Positions 30,439-34,409 of a stretch of DNA of 34,409 nucleotides are shown in pieces. A program made the position numbers and the translations under genes. The stretch is from contig CAKOHK010000011.1 in assembly GCA_934085595.1 (NCBI GenBank), positions 1 through 34,409 on the forward strand. The letters are read 5' to 3'. Origin of the DNA: an uncultured Bacilli bacterium (GTDB taxonomy: Bacteria > Bacillota_I > Bacilli_A > RF39 > UBA660). The notes under the pieces were generated by a model. That model saw only the letters and a list, made by a program, of their open reading frames with translations, made no database searches and was not told where the DNA came from. How positions within the stretch are numbered: the stretch's first letter is position 1; every line of letters starts with the position of its first letter.

Positions 30439-31068
30439 AAAATATTTTAAATAATCACTTGGTATATCTAACTTTAATGTTAATAATTCTTTAGTAATCG
30501 GATGAATAAACTCCAAATAATAAGCTATCAAAAGCATTGTTTTACTTCCATCTTTAACGCCATACTTTTTATCACCTACTATCGGGTAACCATTTTCACT
30601 TAAATGTACTCTTATTTGATTCTTTCTTCCCGTATATATTCTAATATCAACTAAAGAATATTTACTATTACTTTTAACTTTAAACACTTCAGTATGAGCA
30701 TAATCTCCACTATTACTAGAATATGTATAAAGCATTTTATTTTCTTTTAAATAACTCTCAATATTCATATAAGAAGAAATACTTCCATGAACAACCGCAT
30801 AATACTTACGAATAACATTATCCCAATTATTTTGAAGTTTAATTTTAACTTCTTCACTTTTAGCAAATACCATTAAACCACAAGTATCTTTATCTAACCT
30901 ATGTACAATAAATATCTTATTATTCTTATTCTTACTTTTAACATAATCTTTAACATAAGAATATAACGAATCATAAGGATTTTTATCATTTCCAATACTA
31001 AGAACACCACTATCTTTATTAACTACTATAATATATTTATCTTCATATATAATCTTAATTTTCTTCAT
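30424..31068 (-). CDS. RluA-family RNA pseudouridine synthase
   Basis: A 214-residue enzyme that isomerises uridine to pseudouridine in rRNA or tRNA. It lacks an N-terminal S4 domain, so it is the short RluA/TruC-like type. Motifs: YIIVVNKDSGVLSI (motif I), VHRLDKDTCGLMVFAK with the catalytic Asp (about 56-71), KYYAVVHG, TGRKNQIRVHLSENGYPIVGDKKYG (split into RKNQIRVH and GYPIVGDKKYG, motif III). The target base cannot be deduced. It lies 3 bases after the ZIP transporter gene and ends convergently with the sortase gene, sharing a hairpin. Confidence 0.93.
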   Translation of the reverse strand: MKKIKIIYEDKYIIVVNKDSGVLSIGNDKNPYDSLYSYVKDYVKSKNKNNKIFIVHRLDKDTCGLMVFAKSEEVKIKLQNNWDNVIRKYYAVVHGSISSYMNIESYLKENKMLYTYSSNSGDYAHTEVFKVKSNSKYSLVDIRIYTGRKNQIRVHLSENGYPIVGDKKYGVKDGSKTMLLIAYYLEFIHPITKELLTLKLDIPSDYLKYFKSRD

Positions 31069-31071
31069 ATT

Positions 31072-31782
31072 CTACCCCAAAAATATCAAAATAGAAAAAA
31101 CTATTCCAAAAACTAAACCATATATAGTATATTTATTTTTATAATTTTCTTTTACTTCACATAACAATTCAAATAAAGTTATATGTATAAGCATACCTAA
31201 AGTAACACCTGTTAAAGCACCTATTACATTGTCACCTATACTTATATTAAATATTCCAAATATTATAGGTAAAATAACACTAGATACAACCAATAAAAAT
31301 GTCATAATGATATTCTTTTTATTAGAAGAGTTTAATGTGTTAATACTAATACTAAGCGGAATATTATGACACATAACACCTATTGCCATTAAAATACCAC
31401 TATTAATATTACTTATACTAACCATATATATTAAAAAACATTCTAATATATTATGTAAAAAAATAGCAATAAAAGTAATTAAACTAATATGTTCACCATG
31501 TAAATGATCACTTGAATGCTCATGATGAGGTAATATATAATCAAATGATTTAAGAAATATAATGCCAAAAACTACATACATTAATATAATAAATATATTA
31601 TCTATATTTTCTATACACTCAGGTAACAAATCAAAAAAACATAATCCCATAAGTATAACAAAAGCAAAAGATATAGAAAAAAACTCTAAATTACTTTTAT
31701 TCTTTATTAATTTATTAATTATATATCCTATCAAAAAAGATAAACCAGTAATTAAACATATAATTATAGCTAATTTATTCAT
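31072..31782 (-). CDS. ZIP-family metal transporter
   Basis: A 236-residue protein with eight membrane helices. The helix 4-5 metal-site motifs are visible: FLHNILECFLIY (family: HNxxEG) and MCHNIPLSISI (family: HNxPEG-like). A His-rich cytoplasmic loop HHEHSSDHLHGEH (about 90-103) between helices 3 and 4 is typical of zinc/iron ZIP proteins and may sense or deliver metal. It would move divalent metal, likely Zn2+, into the cytoplasm. GAGAGG precedes the ATG. Second gene of the operon that starts with the Sm_multidrug_ex protein; the gap is 24 bases. Confidence 0.9.
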   Translation of the reverse strand: MNKLAIIICLITGLSFLIGYIINKLIKNKSNLEFFSISFAFVILMGLCFFDLLPECIENIDNIFIILMYVVFGIIFLKSFDYILPHHEHSSDHLHGEHISLITFIAIFLHNILECFLIYMVSISNINSGILMAIGVMCHNIPLSISINTLNSSNKKNIIMTFLLVVSSVILPIIFGIFNISIGDNVIGALTGVTLGMLIHITLFELLCEVKENYKNKYTIYGLVFGIVFSILIFLG

Positions 31783-31806
31783 ATAAACCTCTCAAAACAT
31801 CACATA

Positions 31807-32322
31807 TTATATAATTTTATTAAGTATTCCAAAAGATACAAGCATCATAATAACACTAGCCATAAATATACCAAGTAAAATACACCAAAACGATTTCTTT
31901 TTATCCATATTAAATACACTAGCTACAAGACACCCAGTATAAGCACCAGTCCCAGGAAGTGGAACTCCTACAAATAATGTAAGTCCCAAATATCCATACT
32001 TACTAATTGCTTCTTTATTCTTTTCAGCTTTTTCATATAGAAAATTAGCTGTTTTGTACATCCATTTAACATTAGATTTACTCATCCATAATAATATTTT
32101 ATTAATAAATAATAATACAAAAGGAACAGGTAAAACATTTCCTATAATACTTATTATATAACTACGAACAGGATCCATATTCAAAAGAGACGCTGCTATT
32201 AAACCACCTCTTAATTCAAGAATAGGACAAAAAGAAATAATAAAAACTATTAATTCTTTTCCAAACTTAAGATTACCAAGTCCTGAAAATAAATCTATAA
32301 TACTATTAATTATACCTTCCAT
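31807..32322 (-). CDS. Small multidrug export-like membrane protein (COG2426)
   Basis: A 171-residue protein with four to five membrane helices. It matches the Sm_multidrug_ex/COG2426 family: CPILELRGGLIAASLL (about 31-46) in the first re-entrant region and GLTLFVGVPLPGTGAYTGCL (about 114-133) in the second, both rich in Gly and Pro as in DedA-like transporters. Despite the family name, the transported molecule is not established. AAGGAGAG precedes the ATG by 4 bases. It is the first gene of an apparent three-gene operon with the ZIP transporter and the pseudouridine synthase. Confidence 0.92.
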   Translation of the reverse strand: MEGIINSIIDLFSGLGNLKFGKELIVFIISFCPILELRGGLIAASLLNMDPVRSYIISIIGNVLPVPFVLLFINKILLWMSKSNVKWMYKTANFLYEKAEKNKEAISKYGYLGLTLFVGVPLPGTGAYTGCLVASVFNMDKKKSFWCILLGIFMASVIMMLVSFGILNKII

Positions 32323-32368
32323 TTTTCTCTCCTTAATTTTAATACTTTAATTAAATCAAAGCATCACT

Positions 32369-32397
32369 ATTATATCATGTTTTAATATATAAGTTAA
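32369..32397 (-). promoter_or_regulatory. Promoter of the three-gene operon 32322-30424
   Basis: TTAACT (32392-32397), 17 bases ending TGA, TATAAT (32369-32374) on the minus strand: extended -10. Confidence 0.75.
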
Positions 32398-32463
32398 AAA
32401 AATTCTATATAAGTATAAATATCAATTATTTTACACACAAATATTATTAATTATGTATAATAA

Positions 32464-32979
32464 TTACTCATTATCTTTTAGTGCTCTTCTATATACCTTA
32501 TATGATATTAAAAGCATAGTCATAAATATCAAAAATGATATAGTAAGAGCATTAATAAATAAATCACTATATGAACTTCTTATAACATCTATACCTGACT
32601 TATCAAAAAAATCCGTATCTACTAATATATAAGTATCTTTATTATCATCCCTAACAAAAGTATATGTAATAAACATCTCATTAAAACTCCATTTAGAATT
32701 ATATATTTTACCATTACCACTCATTAAAGTACCAACTATGTATTTATCACCATCTTTTTTATAATTTATATTACCTACTACTATAATATTACCTTTACCA
32801 ACATTACCTTTAAACTTCTTATACATAGTTTCATTATTCATATCAATATATTTATATATTTCACTATTCCCAGAATTATAATAATTAACTATATCATAAA
32901 AAACATTTTCTAAATTATTACTATAATTAGAAATACTAAATAACAATATTGATAAAATAACTACCTTTATATTCTTCAT
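32464..32979 (-). CDS. Unknown exported protein with C-terminal membrane anchor
   Basis: 171 residues from the ATG at 32979; a TTG frame extension to 33009 overlaps the promoter. Residues 1-18 are a signal peptide or first helix (MKNIKVVILSILLFSIS). Residues about 20-140 form an outside domain with beta-strand character (GNIIVVGNINYKKDGDKYIV, then WSFNEMFITYTFV). Residues about 142-163 are a second helix (LFINALTISFLIFMTMLLI) followed by a basic cytoplasmic tail. This is a type I or two-pass topology. I do not recognise the family. It has no Shine-Dalgarno; an extended -10 ends 7 bases before the ATG. It is divergent from the cortex-hydrolase gene, but a sporulation link is only a guess. Confidence 0.65.
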   Translation of the reverse strand: MKNIKVVILSILLFSISNYSNNLENVFYDIVNYYNSGNSEIYKYIDMNNETMYKKFKGNVGKGNIIVVGNINYKKDGDKYIVGTLMSGNGKIYNSKWSFNEMFITYTFVRDDNKDTYILVDTDFFDKSGIDVIRSSYSDLFINALTISFLIFMTMLLISYKVYRRALKDNE

Positions 32980-32986
32980 ATAATAT

Positions 32987-32995
32987 ATTCTATCA
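32987..32995 (-). promoter_or_regulatory. Extended -10 just before the unknown exported protein
   Basis: TG-A-TAGAAT on the minus strand, then 7 bases, then ATG at 32979. This implies a leaderless or nearly leaderless mRNA. Confidence 0.55.
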
Positions 32996-33013
32996 AAAAT
33001 ATAACTCAAAATC

Positions 33014-33040
33014 TACATTTAAGTTAGTATTACATATAAT
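33014..33040 (+). promoter_or_regulatory. SigE-like promoter of the cortex hydrolase
   Basis: TACATTT (33014-33020), 12 bases, CATATAAT (33033-33040). Layout is identical to the cotJ promoter (7 + 12 + 8 bases). A SigA reading is also possible (TCTACA at 33012-33017, 17 bp, TATAAT at 33035-33040). Confidence 0.55.
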
Positions 33041-33056
33041 ATTTTAGGTGAATATT

Positions 33057-33485
33057 ATGCTAATAAATTATAATACTAAAGAACTAGATAAAATCGCAAG
33101 ATTAATGAGAGCTGAAGCTTTAGCTGAAGGTGACTTAGGTATGCTCATGGTTGGAAATGTAGTAGTTAATAGAGCAATTGCTGATTGCTTAGATTTCAAG
33201 AACTTAAAAAGTATTTCGGATGTAGTTGACGCTAAAAAAGGTGGTTTTGTAGGAAGAAATAGTTCATTATATTATTCTGGAAGTGCTACTACTAAAGAAA
33301 AGGAACTAGCAAAAAGAGTTTTGAAAGGAGAATATTATTTTCCCGCAACACATGCTTTATGGTTCTATGCCCCAAGTGGTAAAGACGACTGCAAAAGTAC
33401 ATGGTTCAATCAAAGAAACTCAGGAAGATATAAAAATCATTGCTTTTATATACCAGATGAAGGAGTATGTAAAGAATTATATTAA
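33057..33485 (+). CDS. SleB/CwlJ-type spore cortex hydrolase
   Basis: A 142-residue single-domain Hydrolase_2 protein. The N-terminal ARLMRAEALAEGDLGMLMVGNVVVNR (about 14-39, split between two helices) contains the catalytic Glu of SleB/CwlJ (family: AxxxEAxxEPxxGxxxVAxVVxNR). Later blocks are GGFVGRNS, LAKRVLKGEYYFPATHALWFYAP and a Cys-containing end. It has no signal peptide and no peptidoglycan-binding domain, as in CwlJ, which is made in the mother cell and lies between cortex and coat. It would degrade cortex muramic-delta-lactam peptidoglycan at germination. AGGTG precedes the ATG by 6 bases; an upstream in-frame GTG at 33048 is an alternative. Confidence 0.88.
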   Translation: MLINYNTKELDKIARLMRAEALAEGDLGMLMVGNVVVNRAIADCLDFKNLKSISDVVDAKKGGFVGRNSSLYYSGSATTKEKELAKRVLKGEYYFPATHALWFYAPSGKDDCKSTWFNQRNSGRYKNHCFYIPDEGVCKELY

Positions 33486-33516
33486 AAAATATGCAGACTA
33501 AATTATGCATATTTTT
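33485..33516. terminator. Terminator after the cortex hydrolase
   Basis: Perfect 11-bp stem AAAAATATGCA/TGCATATTTTT with a 10-base loop. Its symmetric A and T tails let it also end the convergent amidase transcript. Confidence 0.8.
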
Positions 33517-33537
33517 AATTACAATTTTAGTTAAATA

Positions 33538-34332
33538 TTATGGTATTATCAATTTTTTACCTATAGACAAATTATCAGAAGATAAATTATTAGCTTTTTT
33601 AATTTTGTCTACTGTTGTATTATTTGCTTTAGCTATATCCCAAAGAGTATCACCTTTTTTAACAGTATATGTTTTATTAGAATTACTTTGAGATGTTTTA
33701 GGTACTAATAATTCTTGATTAATCTTAAGCATAGAACTATTAAGTTTATTTATAGATTTAAGATTATCAACAGTAGTATTATATTCTTTAGCTATCTTCC
33801 ACAATGAATCTCCACTCTTAACTTTATAAGTAATATATGAATCATTATTATTGCTACTAGTTGTAGAAGGTATTTTTAAAGCTTGTCCTATTTGAAGAGT
33901 ATTACTTGATAAATTATTAAGTTTTTTAAGTTCAGCTACTGTTGTATTATATTTCCTAGCAATTGTCCAAAGAGAATCACCTTTTTTAACTGTATAATAA
34001 TTACTACCAAGTGGTGCTTTATAAGGAATATTTTTATAATTAGCAACAGCTCTCACAACTGCTTCAGCATACTTTTTATAATTATCTTTAATTTGTTTTG
34101 GATCATCCTTAGTACTATCAACGAACCCGTATTCTACAATTAATGATTCATTATTGGGAGTATCTCTTAACATAAAGTAATAATCTTTACTTGGATTACT
34201 AGGTAATCTTTGTTGATAATATTTTCTAGTATTTTGTCCTTCGCTCTCAAGTTCATTTAATATCTTACGAGCAAGAGTACCATTATTTCTCAAAGAGTAT
34301 ATTACCTCAGCACCATCGCCACCTGCCGATAG
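33538..34332 (-). CDS. N-acetylmuramoyl-L-alanine amidase with three LysM domains, 5' part missing (probable remnant)
   Basis: About 265 readable residues. The N-terminal part is the second half of an Amidase_3 domain: SAGGDGAEVIYSLRN, then LPSNPSKDYYFMLRD and ESLIVEYGFVDS with the catalytic Glu. Three LysM repeats follow, each with YxVKxGDSLW or GDTLW (about 112-155, 168-211 and 221-264 from 34332), joined by Ser/Asn linkers. LysM binds GlcNAc in the wall. The frame has no proper start: it runs back to a TGA at 34333-34335, preceded by a His codon that may be a former zinc ligand, then a TAA at 34351-34353. The first zinc-binding His and Glu, and any signal peptide, are absent. So this is a pseudogene, a gene cut by insertion, or an assembly-edge error. 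Confidence 0.8.
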   Translation of the reverse strand, partial: LSAGGDGAEVIYSLRNNGTLARKILNELESEGQNTRKYYQQRLPSNPSKDYYFMLRDTPNNESLIVEYGFVDSTKDDPKQIKDNYKKYAEAVVRAVANYKNIPYKAPLGSNYYTVKKGDSLWTIARKYNTTVAELKKLNNLSSNTLQIGQALKIPSTTSSNNNDSYITYKVKSGDSLWKIAKEYNTTVDNLKSINKLNSSMLKINQELLVPKTSQSNSNKTYTVKKGDTLWDIAKANNTTVDKIKKANNLSSDNLSIGKKLIIP

Positions 34333-34350
34333 TCAATGTGTAACTAATCT

Positions 34351-34409
34351 TTATTTTAACTTATTTAAATCAACTATCCCAGATGAACTTTTAATATAAT
34401 CTATAACTT
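34351..34409 (-). CDS. C-terminal end of an unknown gene (runs off right edge)
   Basis: Eighteen readable codons end in TAA; the residues (VIDYIKSSSGIVDLNKLK) look like an ordinary protein C-terminus but match no family I know. The frame is the same as that of the amidase remnant 18 bases downstream, so it may instead be the decayed upstream part of that gene. Too short to decide. Confidence 0.3.
   Translation of the reverse strand, partial: VIDYIKSSSGIVDLNKLK

Noticed and set aside
34333..34335. TGA in the amidase frame read as tryptophan (recoded genetic code)
   Set aside because: TGA is the genuine stop of phosphoketolase (1873-1875) and of the HAAS-like gene (10242-10244), so reassignment is not supported.
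1..34409. CRISPR array or defence island
   Set aside because: No regularly spaced identical repeats and no cas, restriction-modification or toxin-antitoxin genes are visible; the recombinase fragment alone does not show one.

Overview
The window is a low-GC (roughly 27-28% by eye) bacterial chromosome segment. It has Gram-positive cell-wall genes (murD, class A PBP, class B sortase, LysM amidase), spore genes (a cotJ operon, a CotF-like coat pair, a CwlJ/SleB-type cortex hydrolase), a chromosomal parAB operon leading to ychF, a phosphoketolase and Shine-Dalgarno-rich starts. This fits an endospore-forming, fermentative Bacillota lineage, probably an uncultured gut Bacilli group; the species cannot be named from sequence alone. 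TGA is used as a stop codon (phosphoketolase and the HAAS-like gene end with it), so this is not a Mycoplasma code.

Layout. 1-250: the N-terminus of a large serine recombinase leaving the window on the left, with two imperfect direct repeats upstream of it. 252-1106: a small unknown gene, tRNA-Gly(TCC) and a small membrane protein. 1301-4218: phosphoketolase plus an overlapping DUF6512-like membrane protein. 4329-5675: an unknown 293-aa protein convergent with tsaE. 5775-6902: a sporulation cassette with a SigE-like promoter, a fused cotJA-cotJB gene and cotJC. 6899-9632: an ABC exporter pair and a one-domain ClpC-like AAA ATPase. 9689-11888: tRNA-Asn, a small conserved protein, a HAAS-like membrane protein and a secreted nuclease. 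11919-12971: a CotF-like pair divergent from an hsp20 gene under a CIRCE operator. 13016-17490: the tightly overlapping operon parA-parB-DUF951-abgT-ychF. 17597-19841: a large secreted protein whose 3' end is adenine-poor and GC-richer, resembling a diversity-generating-retroelement (DGR) target, with a divergent HTH regulator. 19838-25855: murD, an acyltransferase/acyl-CoA-ligase pair, a Ca/Na antiporter and a lipid kinase. 25907-30427: a GtrII-like membrane protein, a class A PBP and a sortase. 30424-32322: a three-gene operon (Sm_multidrug_ex protein, ZIP metal transporter, RluA-type pseudouridine synthase). 32464-34409: an unknown membrane-anchored protein, the cortex hydrolase, and a LysM amidase that lacks its 5' half next to the right edge.

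How it fits together. Several units serve the envelope and the spore: peptidoglycan precursor (MurD), polymerisation (PBP1A), surface display (sortase, secreted variable protein), remodelling (amidase, CwlJ-like enzyme), coat (CotJ, CotF-like) and lipid/glycan modification (DagK, GtrII-like). The genome is compact: convergent genes share terminators that lie inside their 3' ends. Many promoters have a 17-bp spacer and an extended -10 (TGnTATAAT). Several single genes appear to be transcribed from, or only a few bases before, their start codon and lack a Shine-Dalgarno.

The most interesting points are the DGR-like variable region, the apparent leaderless transcripts, the cotJA-cotJB fusion, the CIRCE-controlled hsp20, and the mobile-element and gene-truncation signs at the two edges.
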